Origin: Impatiens glandulifera
Taxonomy: Eukaryota; Streptophyta; Magnoliopsida; Ericales; Balsaminaceae
Direction of reading: 5' to 3'
DNA length: 64,000 nt
Assembly (NCBI RefSeq): GCF_907164915.1
Contig: NC_061862.1
Span: forward strand, 84,988,846 to 85,052,845
Of this stretch, positions 23,779 through 34,089 are shown in pieces. The notes under the pieces are model-generated. The model ran no database searches. It was given only the letters and a program-made list of their open reading frames with translations, and was not told where the DNA came from. The stretch's first letter is position 1. Every line of letters begins with the position of its first letter. Made by a program: the position numbers and the translations under genes.

Positions 23779-24595
23779 TGGAAAGATCAAGCGCAAACTG
23801 CCTAATCTTCAAAGGAGCCACAGAGGTTGGAATTCTGCAGCAAATGGTGGGCGCAAACAGCACGATTGGAAACAAATCGCACAGGAACAGGGGCTTGAAA
23901 ATAATTGCTCAAATAAGAAAGGGTTTAAGCAATTTTAGAACGGTTTGTAGCTACGAAAGCTTCCTACAGACCGAACACTTGATTCAAACGGCGATAAAGA
24001 AGTTCAATGGAGACCTACCCGCGCCTCGCGGTGTGGTTTGAAGTCCCGACTGAGGTCCAAACTAACTTGTAAACGAAAAGTGAGAAGAGGAGGGCGACCG
24101 ACGCCGATTCGACGTCAAGTCTCTGCAGAAGCGGGTTTGACGAAATGCTCCGGTCAATGGTAAGAGAAGATGACCGCGACCGTTCCTTGCACAACAGAAC
24201 ACGTTCCAGAGGGCGCACGACAACCGATCGAAGGTGCTGGACGATGGAGGCCGACTTCCGATGTAGAAGTGCGGTCGCGGCGAGAATCCGTGTCGTTTGT
24301 GTTGTTCGTGCCGATTGTGCCGATCGTGTCGAATGTGCCGATCGTGCCGATTGTGCCGTAAACGACCTAAATATCCGATCTAGAAACTATAATCGTGATT
24401 TCTCCCGATTCCTCCGTTCAAATTGAAATTCCTTCGGTCAGATTGTAGGGGGGAAAGAGACGCACCTGCTGGAGTAATTTGAGATCATTTCGACGTCAAA
24501 AGCTCTGGCGGCGTTAATGTGTCGGTCGTGCCCGATGTGAGAAAAAAAATCTCTAGAGAAAATTTCTCTCTCTAAGTGCTTTTTGAATTTCGAAT
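23779..24595 (-). promoter_or_regulatory. LINE 5' UTR / probable internal promoter region
   Basis: GC- and CpG-rich compared with everything around it, without a conserved ORF. It contains a 9-bp tandem array (24299-24360) and a short similar stretch near 24513-24535. LINEs carry internal promoters in their 5' UTR, so promoter function is inferred from position and composition only. Confidence 0.6.
24299..24360 (-). repeat. 9-bp GTGCCGATY tandem array in the LINE 5' UTR
   Basis: On the plus strand about six and a half units read GTGCCGATT, GTGCCGATC, GTGTCGAAT and so on in perfect 9-bp register. Similar 9-bp units occur at 26115-26201 and 63585-63640, in the same relative place upstream of the ORF1-only elements. 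Confidence 0.9.
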
Positions 24596-24608
24596 GATAT
24601 GAAAAGTT
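24596..24608. repeat. LINE target-site duplication, right copy
   Basis: GATATGAAAAGTT, identical to 15207-15219, directly beyond the 5' end of the LINE. Confidence 0.85.
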
Positions 24609-26114
24609 GTTAAAATAAGAAATTTGGGGATAGGCTACATATGAGTAATCCAACTCTTTCTCTCTTATCAAAAGTTGTCTTCTTTCTTTTTTTATCAAAA
24701 AGTTCATTATATCTTAATATATTTTAATTTTTTTTAATAAATAACTTAACTTGTTAGAATCTCAATTCAATTAAAATTATTTAAATACCTCAATGAGTTA
24801 TTTAACCACAATCCAAACCAGGCTTAAATGCTCAGTTTTTTAAATGTAAATGCCCAAAAGAAGCACTAAAATTTAGGAATGTTGAGTTAATCACATGGTA
24901 ATGCATGTCCAGACTCGAAGGTCGGATATCCAATCACCATGCAAGTTTTATTTTTTTTTATTTTTTTATAATTATTAAAAATTTATCATAATTGAATGTC
25001 AAAATAAATAAAAGTGATTTGTTTTAGTTAATTAATTTTCCTTATGCAGATACAAAACACCCTTGAAAACCTGTAAATGATTGAATTGACACATTATTAA
25101 AGATAATTAAAAGCAATTTAGACTCTCAAATTATTAATCCACAATTATACTAGACCACAAAATTAAAATATAAACTTAATCCACAAAAATGTTGAATTCT
25201 TAAAGAGTACAAAATGTATTATTATTGAATTTATAAATTAAACAATTACATCTCTCATCCCTTATATTTTATATGAGATAAATGATCAAAACTTTATCTA
25301 TGGATGCACAAATAATTAGGAGAACTTACCAAAAAAAAAAAAAAAAACAGAAGTGAGACTTATACAATCTCACTCCAGATTTCTTCTTCAGATCTTGATC
25401 ATTTGCTCTTAAAGAGATATGACAAAAGGGAATCAAGATTGCAAAGATCGCGTATTTGAATTTGAAAACGTTACATGATTGAGTGCTTGTCGACATCAAG
25501 AATGGTGCCTTGCCCCATCAGAATCCAAGCTAGACCCCTTCTTCTTTGATCCAGCCAAAGGATCCTCCAGCACTATGGTCCCTACTCAACCCAATCTAAC
25601 CATTAGACATGGAACATTTTTGGATTTTAGGAGGATCGCCCCAAACTTGTCCCAAAAAGGGACTTAAATAGTTTGAATTATCAGTTGGAATTGATGGATA
25701 CCTAGACCTGAACCCGACCCAATTTCTTACAATTATTTTTAACTCTTTTAACTTTTTTTTAACCAATTAATATATTTTTACATTCTTAACATAATTTCTA
25801 CCTGTTAAACCTAATTTTGATCGAAGTAACAAAATTATAAATAATTTGATTATACATTAAAAATAAAATTAATTAATCCACACTTTAAAAAATATTTACT
25901 AAAAAATATAAAATATTAGATTAGTTAAAGGAAATCAAACTATCCTAAATAATATCATATAAAATTATAAAAATAATAAATAATATATATATTACAAGAA
26001 TATAAAAAATATAGCATTTATCCCTTTTCTCTAAAATATCTCGACTTCTTTTTCATCTTAACCATTTTCAGTTTTCATCAACAATCTATTTTCATCATTA
26101 ATCAAAAGAAGCAT
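24609..26114. other. Spacer without a recognised gene
   Basis: Mostly AT-rich. CCAAACCAGGCTTAA at about 24818 looks like the end of a hAT-type MITE (compare 44994-45278 and 48788-49945) but I could not find its partner. A less AT-rich stretch at 25380-25680 has an open frame of 62 codons that I do not recognise and do not call a gene. Confidence 0.5.
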
Positions 26115-26201
26115 GATCGGCACAAGCGGCACGGCACGGCACGATCAAGACAGGTGGCACGATAGCCACAAGAGGCACGTCATGATCGGCACGAGCGACC
26201 C
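26115..26201 (+). repeat. 9-bp GATCGGCAC array upstream of ORF1-only element
   Basis: Units such as GATCGGCAC, AAGCGGCAC, AGGTGGCAC, GATAGCCAC and AAGAGGCAC follow in mostly 9-bp register, the reverse complement of the GTGCCGATY units in the LINE 5' UTR. Two shortened 5-bp units interrupt it. Confidence 0.85.
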
Positions 26202-26342
26202 GATATTGTCTTGTGGCATACAATAAGTTTCTATAGTCTAGGATTTCTTGTGTATTTGTAAACTCCACTGAAATTTGCCCTCGATTGTAGTTTATCTGTG
26301 ATCATCTCTTAGGGTTTCAGCAATTACTCTGTTTCTGCCATT

Positions 26343-28456
26343 ATGGGGAAGGGGAAGAACAAAAGTACTAAATCTAAAGAAGTTATGGATTTTGTGCTAG
26401 AAGGAATTAAGGAAGCAGTAGTCAAAGAAATTGAAAGAATTGTTGAAGAAGTCATCAAAGAACAACAGGATACCAACACAAGTAAGCAATCTGTTCCAAC
26501 TGCTATTGGGAAAATTTCTGCTGAAAAAAATGTAAGAAAATAGGGGGATAATGAAGGAGCTTGAAAGATACGATATAATGAAAGAGCTAATCTATTTGGG
26601 CTCAAAAATCAGATTACAAAGCTTTTTGTGCATGCCAAAAGGGGATAAATTGTCATTAATAAGAAGAAAGAACAATATATTACAATTCAACTCAACATCC
26701 ACTATCTTCAAGACTGGAATCTGCTGAAAAAAGAAGAATATGAAGAAATTTTTCAATGGTCTGTAGCTACAATGAAGGATCTGATAAAGGCTCCCAAATC
26801 TAAGTCATATACTATCAAGAGCAACTCAACATGGAAAACTAATGAAATCTGGAAGAACAACAATGCAAAAAATTCAGAAGATCATGCCTATAAAGGAAAA
26901 TTCTACTTGGACAATACACATACAAAAGTGGAGGTACTGAATTCTCCATTTGAATTTAAATTGTCTACTGAAGTAGAAGAAAACTGTATAAAGGAATGGG
27001 AAAATGTAGTTGTGGGAAACTATATAGGAAAAAATAGAGTATCCTTCTCAATTACTAAAGAGTCATTGTTGAAAAATGGGAAGGAAAAGGGCTAGAGAAA
27101 ATTTTAGCAAATATTCATGATTTATATTTCCTTAAATTCAAGAAGGGATCTAATCTGGAGGAAATTCTAGAAAATGGGCATACTTATATAGGTTCCAACT
27201 GTATGAAGTTGGAAAAATGGTCTGAAGACTTGAACCTATTGAGTAAGCCAAAAGAAACTGCACAGATATGGTTCAAGCTCTAGAATATACCTACACATAT
27301 ATACAATTCTGAAACTCTTAGTCATTTTGCAATTTTATTGGGTAGACCATTATATATAGACCCAATTACTAAAGGAGGAGAGCACCTATTATTTTCTAGA
27401 ATTATCATTGAAGTGCATCCTAGAAGTACATTGCCTAAAAGTATGACAATTGTAGACAGAAAAGAAAAACCTACTATCATGGAAATTACTTATGAGTGGA
27501 GGCCAGACATATGCTTTTTCTACAATATCTTTCAACATGCAAGCCCAAAATGTGATTTGTGTAAGGAAGAATATTATAAAATACATAAAGGTCAGAATGC
27601 ACAGATGCAAGAAAATGAAACAGAGGTGTTTATAATCAAAGAGCAAAATTTGGTTAAAGAACATGAAACAAAATAAAATGCAGTACAAAGAAGGAGGTGG
27701 AACCTCAACCTAATCATGTTGAAGAGATAGTTGAAGATTTGCAATCAAATCAAGTTGAAGTGTTTGTTGATAAAAATAGAGAGAAAGATACTCAAGCTAA
27801 TCAAGAGAAAGAAGAAAATTCTAAGGTTGATATAGAAGAATCCAAAGTTGCTAAGGATTCTAAAGTTGAAGTTGAAATAAATGAAGACAATGGTCTAGAA
27901 AACATAAAGGTCAGAAAGCACAGATGCAAGAAAATGAAACAGAGGGGCTTATAATTAAAGAGCAAAATGTGGTTAAAGAACATGAAAAAAGAAAAATGCA
28001 GTACGAAGAACCTCAACCTAATCATCTTGAAGAGATAGTTGAAGATTCGCAATCAAATCAAGTTGAAGTGGTTGCTGATGAAAAACAGAGAGGAAGATAC
28101 TCAAGTTAATCAAGAGAAAGAAGAAAATTCCAAGGTTGATACAGAGGAATCCAAAGTTGATGAGGATTCTAAAGTTGCTGAGGATTATAAAGTTGAAGTT
28201 GAAATAAATGAAGACAATGGTCTAGAAATTCAAGCTAAGAACAACAAGGTGAAGAGCCTAGAAATCCTAGAAAAATAATTATTTCTATCAAATTAGAATG
28301 GGTTCATATAAAGAAAGAAATCAAAATGAGAATAGACAGTATTCATGAACCTCTTTAAATCATCCTCATTTCATTACAAGAGGAGGGGGAAGAGGAAGAC
28401 AACAAGTTGATACAACGGGTTGGTATGGAAATAAAAATCATGATTGGGATAATTAG
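26343..28456 (+). pseudogene. DUF4283-type ORF1 protein of the ORF1-only element, broken
   Basis: Start MGKGKNKSTKSKEVMDFVLE is shared with the copy at 63355. The middle (26600-27560) aligns with the DUF4283-like part of the LINE ORF1: WNLLKKEEYEEI, then EWENVVVGNYIGKNRVSF, then GRPLYIDPITKGGEH, then EWRPDICFFYNIFQHASPKC. The second cysteine of the expected CCHC knuckle is a tyrosine. Then comes a charged E/K/V-rich region, duplicated, and a C-terminus with HFITRGGGRGRQQ ending at TAG 28454-28456. Breaks include TAG at 26541 and changes of frame around 27090-27330, 27680 and 28100-28300. RNA binding is inferred from the family. Confidence 0.8.
27584..28228 (+). repeat. 319-bp tandem duplication inside the ORF1-only gene
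   Basis: CATAAAGGTCAGAA starts at 27584 and again at 27903, and the sequences that follow match almost base for base through EDNGLE. 319 is not a multiple of three, so the duplication itself shifts frame. Confidence 0.93.
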
Positions 28457-28643
28457 GATTTTATACAGTTTATAATATTTGTTTGTAATCTCTATTTGTA
28501 TGTTTGATTGCTACTAATCAGGTTTTTTAGGTTCATTTGATTGTCATCCTTTAATCATAGCTAAGGTTTGTCTAGCTTTGATCATTGACCCTCTCACTTT
28601 TGGGATTTTATTGAAATAGTTTTAACTGTTTTTCAAAAAAAAA

Positions 28644-29169
28644 CATTCTATTTGACTTCATTATTCAGCAATGATTCATACTCGAATTCATTTTTGATTC
28701 TTCAGACTATGATTAATGAAAGAAAGACAATGGATCGAGTTCAATTCAGTTTTGGGATTTTTTTTAATACCCAAACTAATTGGTTTCAACCTGGAAATAC
28801 TTTGAACCCAAAATCAAAATAATTATTTGAAACTTATTTCAGGTACCGGACCATTGTAATAACCCTTTTTTTCCATAATAACCATTGAAACTTGTAGCAT
28901 TTGAAAAAGGTGAAACAAAATAGATATGACCATAGATTTAGTGCTAGAAATTAGAAAAGTCACGTGACTAACCTTTCTATAACCTCACTGATTTAGGAAT
29001 GTTTATTTAATCTCTCAATTAATTATTAATTAGTTTTATTCTTCTTTTATACTCTATAAATATTTATGTCATAAATTAGGGTTAAGATATAATACTTAAC
29101 TACAAAGGCTTTCATCTTTTCTTTGATTACTATTCTTCTTCAACTATTCGTTCATATTTTTAGTTCATC
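28644..29169. other. Spacer, no gene seen
   Basis: Between the poly(A) of the ORF1-only element and the PBS of the first Copia remnant. The part nearest 29169 may be LTR of that remnant but has no recognised partner. Confidence 0.5.
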
Positions 29170-29183
29170 TTAGTATCAGAGCA
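29170..29183 (+). other. PBS-like site, first Copia remnant
   Basis: TTAGTATCAGAGCA differs by one base from the Met-tRNA-complementary TGGTATCAGAGC core and lies just upstream of a gag start. Confidence 0.7.
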
Positions 29184-29204
29184 AAGGAAAACTCCAACAA
29201 GATC

Positions 29205-29316
29205 ATGGGAGACAAAACTATAATGCTCTTCCAAAAATTTCGCTAAAGCTCGACCAAAACAATTATGTGTTGTGAAAATCACATATTCTACCCGTTGTGA
29301 AGGGTTGCAAATCTAA
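29205..29316 (+). pseudogene. Copia gag N-terminus, first remnant
   Basis: After ATG 29205 and a frame change, the reading PKISLKLDQNNYVL, stop, KSHILPVVKGCKSN matches the start of a Copia gag. The stop replaces the usual tryptophan. The rest of the gene is missing. Confidence 0.7.
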
Positions 29317-29511
29317 TCAAACATCTAATTAGAGAAAAAAAGTAATAAATGTAATGAATTAATAGTTATATTAAGTTTTTCTATATATTTTTGATCTAAT
29401 TAATATATTGAAGATCTCTATATTAGTGGCTAGATTAGTGGATCTCAATATTATAATCTTATATATAATTTACATTTTGGAATGAATAGAATAACGGATT
29501 GTATTCCTGTA

Positions 29512-29521
29512 TGGTATCAGA
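29512..29521 (+). other. PBS-like site, second Copia remnant
   Basis: TGGTATCAGA, the Met-tRNA-complementary core, follows a TTCCTGTA sequence of the kind found at Copia LTR ends. Confidence 0.65.
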
Positions 29522-29729
29522 AACTAAGGGTTTTTTTCTCTCTTCTCTCTTCCACCACACCCTAGTGTAACGGTCCATTTTTTACAATCTTCACTTCCAC
29601 CACTCTTCTATGCCGTATCCTAACAATTCATCTTATGTTCATCTTCTCTTCAATCACTTTTTTTTTCTAATGAAGAGTAACAAACAAGGATTTCACCCAG
29701 CTCTTTCCGTTTTCAACATTGATCATGAA

Positions 29730-29881
29730 TCATGTCTCTATTATTCTTGAGTTGGAAAATGTTCAATACACGACATGGGCAGAGTTGTTCAAGATCCATG
29801 CCCATTATCATCGGGTCCTTCATCACTTCATCACGATGGTCCCTGTTCTACCGCTGTCATCGGCAGATAAAGAGAAAGACA
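29730..29881 (+). pseudogene. Copia gag N-terminus, second remnant
   Basis: SIILELENVQYTTWAELFKI is the gag opening of another Copia lineage than the fragment at 29205. It runs to about KEKDMSN and is then fused to RT sequence in another frame, showing a deletion junction near 29882. Confidence 0.65.
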
Positions 29882-31012
29882 TGTCTAATTAAACACTCTC
29901 TTTATGGTTTGAAACAATCCCTAAGACAATGGTATTTGTGCTTTGATGAGTTCATAGTTCGTAACGATTTTGTGAAGAGCTATTTCGATAGTTGTGTCTA
30001 TGTCAAGTGGGTTAATGGTTGCGGGGTCTTTCTATTGTTATACATGGATGATATGTTGATCGCATTGGGAAACAAGGAAGAGGTTCACAAGGTCAATAGT
30101 TTGTTATGGAGTGAGTTCGAGATGAAGTATATGGGACCGGTAAAGAAAATTTTGAGGATGGTGATTGAGCGAGATCGGGAGAAAGGCTTTATGTTCGTGT
30201 CTCAAAATGACTACCTTCGAAAAGTGGTCGCCATGTTCGGGATGTCTAACGTTAAGGTGATTCAAATACTATTAGCTACTCATTAGAAGCTCTCCTCAAA
30301 GATATCACCGAGTATCGATGAGGAAAATGTGAGAATGACAAACACCCCCATGTGTGAGTGTCGTCGGGATCTTAATGTATTACATGGTATGTATGCGACC
30401 CAATTTTTCTCATGCAGTCAGTCTTGTTAGTCGCTTTATGGAGAACACAGGGAAAGAACATTGGGAGGCAACGAAGTGGGTTCTCCATTACGTTGGTGGA
30501 TCCTTAAATGTCGGTCTTTATTTTAAAAGGGCGTGTATAGGTGATGATAAGTTGAAAGGATATGTTGATGTTAATTTTGTAGGTTACTTGGACAAGAGAA
30601 GGTCCTTAACGGGATATGTGTTTACCCTATTTGGATGCTCAGTAAGTTGGAAGGCACAATTATAATCTATAGATTCCCTTTCAACAACGGAGGCCGAGTA
30701 TATCGTTGTGATAGAGGGCGTCAATGAGGCACTTTAGTTGAAGGGTCTCGTGGGTGAATTTGGGATAATGCACAATAAATTATAGTTGTTTTGCGATAAC
30801 CAAAGTGCCATACACTTGTCTAAGAATTCGATGTTTCACGAGCGCACAAAGAACATTGACATTCGACTTCACTACATTTGAGATGCCATAGAGAGTGGAG
30901 CGGTAATTGTGGAGAAGGTTCAAACAAATAAAAATATCGCAAATATGGCCACGAGGGTGGTGACAGGAATCAAGTTTTGTAAATGTTGCGACTTGATTCA
31001 CGTAATAAAGGT
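29882..31012 (+). pseudogene. Copia reverse transcriptase and RNase H, C-terminal half, broken
   Basis: RT starts in SLYGLKQSLRQWYLCFDEF and contains LYMDDMLIAL (the YVDD box with M for V) and FEMKYMGPVKKILRM. A frame change lies between 30286 and 30354. RNase H has MRPNFSHAVSLVSRFM, then GYVDVNFVGYLDKRRSLTGY, then STTEAEY, then CDNQSAIHLSKN and HERTKNIDI. Stops interrupt it near 30663, 30736, 30783 and 30880. It ends in the usual GI-(K/H) region before a purine tract. Confidence 0.9.
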
Positions 31013-31097
31013 TGGAATATAATCAAAGAAGTAGGATTATCGGTTATAAAGTGCTTTTGGTGATGAAGCTCATTTCTTTAACAATAGACATAGAGGC

Positions 31098-31110
31098 AAG
31101 GTGGAGAATT
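31098..31110 (+). other. Polypurine tract, Copia remnant
   Basis: AAGGTGGAGAATT followed by TGTAGAATTAGG, matching the usual Copia PPT-LTR junction. Confidence 0.75.
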
Positions 31111-31570
31111 TGTAGAATTAGGCCTAAAGTTTTGAGGCCCAATTTGGTGTGCCTTAATGTTGGGTAAAAAAGGAGAAGGAAGATATATGTTCAATTATTT
31201 GTTGGATTCTAAAAAGACGTGAAATATCATAATAGTGAAGATGTAAAAACATAATGGTGAAGATATAACATGATATAATGGTGAAGATATCACATGATAT
31301 TTATCCTAATTATGAATTATAAAAACATATATATATATATATTGTAAACGAGAAGAGGGTGTGAGACTAAAACTTAGAACAAATAGAGAGTTAGAGTTTA
31401 TAATCCATATTATAATTCTATTGAATCGATTTTCCGAAAGCAGGATGTATGACATTGTTGGTCAGAATCTGGGTAACATTCTTGTGTCGTTATTTCATTG
31501 TTTCTTACTTTTACGTTATTGTTCTGCAGTCTACTGTGGTTGTTATTATTTCACTTTCATTCTTAGGTTG
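31111..31570 (+). repeat. 3' LTR-like sequence of the Copia remnant
   Basis: Begins TGTAGAATTAGG right after the purine tract. It contains three close repeats of ATGGTGAAGATAT and ends somewhere in the TTCTTAGGTTGATA area. The right border is a guess because the 5' LTR was not found. Confidence 0.55.
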
Positions 31571-32060
31571 ATAATTTTCACCTTATCATGCATGAAGGCC
31601 ATTGAGTAAAACAATTATGAGAAATACATTCTCCGATATCTTTATATGTGACTTAACTTTAATGAATATGTCCCTTAGCTTTATATCTTTAACAGTGACT
31701 TGTGACATACCCATAGCTTTGTATGGCTGAAAAGATCTTCAAAAATGCAAAATTTCATAATCCAACATATATGTAAATATAAATATTTTTATAAGTGAGT
31801 AGTAATTGTTATGATGTTAGACTATTACCCTACTCTAAATAATGGACAATGTTTGTAAAAAAAGGAAGAAAAGAAAAAATAGACAAATTTAAATGAATAT
31901 GTGCAAATATTTATAAGTTAAAACATTATAAAAATCAAGTCAAACACTTATGACAAACTAGAAATGAAAACTTATAATCGACTAAAATATTTATGGTAGA
32001 TACTACAAATCCATCATGAAATGCAATACATTTCAATGTTTTCTTTATAAAATAAAATAA
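31571..32060. repeat. Dispersed repeat, copy A (empty-site copy)
   Basis: Matches 51310-51980 in the same orientation with moderate divergence: GAAGGCCATTGAGTAAAA, AAAATGCAAAATTTCATAAT, ATGATGTTAGACTATTACCC, AACTAGAAATGAAAAC. It lacks the 236-bp insert of the other copy. No coding capacity recognised. Confidence 0.75.
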
Positions 32061-32867
32061 AGACTTGTACAAATATAATGTTACGTGAGATTCACCTTTG
32101 GAATTTGCAATTGATAGACGAGTCAATCATAAAGTTTGCAAGAAAGCTTGTTACAATAAATAGAAGGTAATAAAATTTAATCAATTATAACATCACCTCA
32201 TAAAGAAACCAACCCAAAATTGGTATCAAAGCAAGACCAAAAATTTATCACATTAATATAAAAATTATCAAAGTAGCCAATTCAATCAAACCTTAAAAAT
32301 CCATAGCACCGCTTTAGTATGTGTTAAATTTTATTTTGAGACAAATTTTGCAGAAAAATATGAATATTTGATCCTTAATAGATTTATTTCAAATTGATTT
32401 GCAATTTGTGAAGTTCTCTCTCAAATCCTAATTTCATCATTTTTCAATAATTTTCCCTGTTTTTCCCCAATAAGATAAATCATCAGGAAGTTAACTCAAA
32501 CTTTTCATAGTGATACTAAAGTCTCTTACGCGAGTTATCATGCCACTCAAGTGACTCAACAAGGGACAATGAGCTTCATCTCGACAATCAACTCATCGTC
32601 GTCCACTAAAGAGATACTAAAGAGATAGAGCCTCTTCAAAGAAAAAAATGACAAAAATAGATTATCGGACACCAATGTGTGTGAATCAAAACAAAAATAT
32701 CTTACTCAAAGATATGTTCAACTAATGTGTCAATGAAACAAGCTTCATAGGTGACACATTCTTCTTGGGTGCAAATGATGTCGAAAGCTCCTCAAAATGA
32801 AAAAAATAAAAAATAATAATAATAAAAGTCTTGTGCAAGTCTTTCATTGTATCTTTGAAACATATAT
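32061..32867. other. AT-rich spacer, no gene seen
   Basis: No ORF or element that I can name up to the left end of the CACTA element. Confidence 0.5.
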
Positions 32868-33595
32868 TACTAGTAAAAAAGGGGTCTTTACCAACAGATG
32901 TTACCAAGAATTTTAGAAAACTCTCAGTATTGGTCCCAAGAGAAAAAATCCTTTCATGATTAAAAATAGATTCTAAGAGGTGTGTAAAACCTTCAGTGTT
33001 ATGAATCTTCAACGAAAGTTTTTCATATAACTTTCGGGTTTGACTCTTTCAAAAAAACAGAAAAAATTCTAAGTGTTTGGGTTGGGGATAATTGCGAAGG
33101 TTATTCAAAGAACCATCGATTTTAACTCTCCCCAATTGGGTAATTGCGAAGGTTATATGAAAAACCTTCGTTTTGATCTTCCTAAAAAAATTGAAAATAA
33201 TTCTAAATGTTGGGAAGGGTAATTGCGAAGGTTTATTGAAAAATATTGGGTTTTGACTCTTCCAAAAAAATGAAAATAATTCTAAGTGAGAAGGGGTAAT
33301 TGCGAAAGATTATTGGAAAACCATCGGTTTTGACTCTTCCCAAAAAAATGAAAATAATTCTAAGTGTTGCGGAGATTTATTGGAAAAATTTCGGTTTCGA
33401 CTCTTCTCAAAAAAACTAAAAATAATTCTAAGTTTTGGGAAGGGGTAATTGCGAAGGTATTTTGAAAAACCTTCGGTTTTGACTCTTCCTAAAAGATGAG
33501 GGGTAATTGCGAAGGTTTTATAGATATCTCACGGGGAAAAGTAATTACCTAGAGTTCTTCTAAAACTCTTGGTAAAAACCTTACTAATTAAAATC
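32868..33595. repeat. Left subterminal repeats of the CACTA element
   Basis: About eight units of roughly 60 bp, each with GGTAATTGCGAAGGTT, AACCTTCGGTTTTGACTCTT and AAAATAATTCTAAGTG. The palindromic GAAGGTT...AACCTTC pairs are typical transposase-binding sites of CACTA ends. Confidence 0.85.
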
Positions 33596-33602
33596 CGATC
33601 CC

Positions 33603-34085
33603 TTTTTTCCGATTATTCCAGACGCCTCTCTCTCTTTCCACTCTCCGCTCTCTCGCCGCTACAGATTCTTCAACTTAAGGTTAGTATATGTTAGATTTAT
33701 ATATATATTAGATTTGGATGATTTAGGTTGATTTTGTTATAATTTTGGTTAGTATATGTTAGATTTAGGGTGATTTTGTTATAATTTTGGTTAGTATATG
33801 TTAGAATTAGGGTTTTTTTTATAATTTTGGTTAGTATATGTTAAATTTAGGGTTGATTTTGTTTGATTTTGGTTAGTATATGTTAGATTTATGGTTGATT
33901 TTATTTGAGTTTTGGTTAGATTCGTATATGTTTATGGTTGATTTTTGTTTGAATTTTTGTTAGATTCATATGTGTTTATGGTTGATTTTTGTTTGAATTT
34001 TGGTTAATTCAAATATGTTTTAGGTCGTTGCATTAAATAGGATTTCATTTTTATTTTGGTTAGATTTATATATGTGAATAATAGG
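33603..34085 (+). other. CT-rich leader and TTAGTATATGTTAGATTT repeats (first copy)
   Basis: A CTCTCTCTTTCC leader typical of a plant 5' UTR is followed by GGTTAGTATATGTTAGATTT repeated about eight times at roughly 45-bp spacing. It looks like a leader plus intron of the transposon gene. A similar arrangement recurs at 35150-36010. Confidence 0.6.
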
Positions 34086-34089
34086 AAAA

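Larger units (their letters stand above)
15220..24595 (-). mobile_element. Full-length plant LINE (non-LTR retrotransposon), about 9.4 kb, decayed
   Basis: A 13-bp direct repeat GATATGAAAAGTT flanks the element (15207-15219 and 24596-24608). It directly abuts a poly(A) tail on the minus strand (T-run at 15218-15230) on one side and the 5' end on the other. Inside, on the minus strand, are a GC-rich 5' UTR of about 800 bp, ORF1 and then ORF2 with endonuclease, RT and zinc-binding domains. This is the layout of a target-primed retrotransposon that inserted full length. Both ORFs contain several stops and frameshifts. The size is well above the roughly 6-7 kb usual for plant LINEs, because of the long ORF1. 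Confidence 0.95.
26115..28643 (+). mobile_element. ORF1-only LINE-type retroposon, copy 1
   Basis: Begins in a 9-bp repeat array, continues into one DUF4283-type ORF with an RGG-like C-terminus, then a short 3' UTR and poly(A) (28635-28643). No endonuclease or RT lies anywhere inside. The 3' end, with TTTTGGGATTTTATTGAAAT then TTTTTC and As, resembles the 3' end of the LINE at 15220. A second element of the same structure is at 61317-63700. The 5' boundary is set at the repeat array; no clear target duplication was found. Confidence 0.75.
29170..31570 (+). mobile_element. Ty1/Copia remnants, probably two elements joined, internally deleted
   Basis: A PBS-like TTAGTATCAGAGCA (29170) is followed by a gag start, then AT-rich sequence, then a second PBS-like TGGTATCAG (29512) and a different gag start. 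The second gag jumps directly into RT, so protease, integrase and most of gag are missing. RNase H, a purine tract and an LTR-like sequence follow. No pair of LTRs could be matched. Confidence 0.8.

Noticed and set aside
24145..24426. Open frames in the GC-rich stretch (CADRVECADRADCA-type)
   Set aside because: They read through the 9-bp array of the LINE 5' UTR; the repeat length, a multiple of three, keeps the frame open by itself.
25479..25667. 62-codon frame with DPFFFDPAKGSSSTMVPTQP
   Set aside because: Slightly less AT-rich than its surroundings but no recognised domain, no splice or promoter support.
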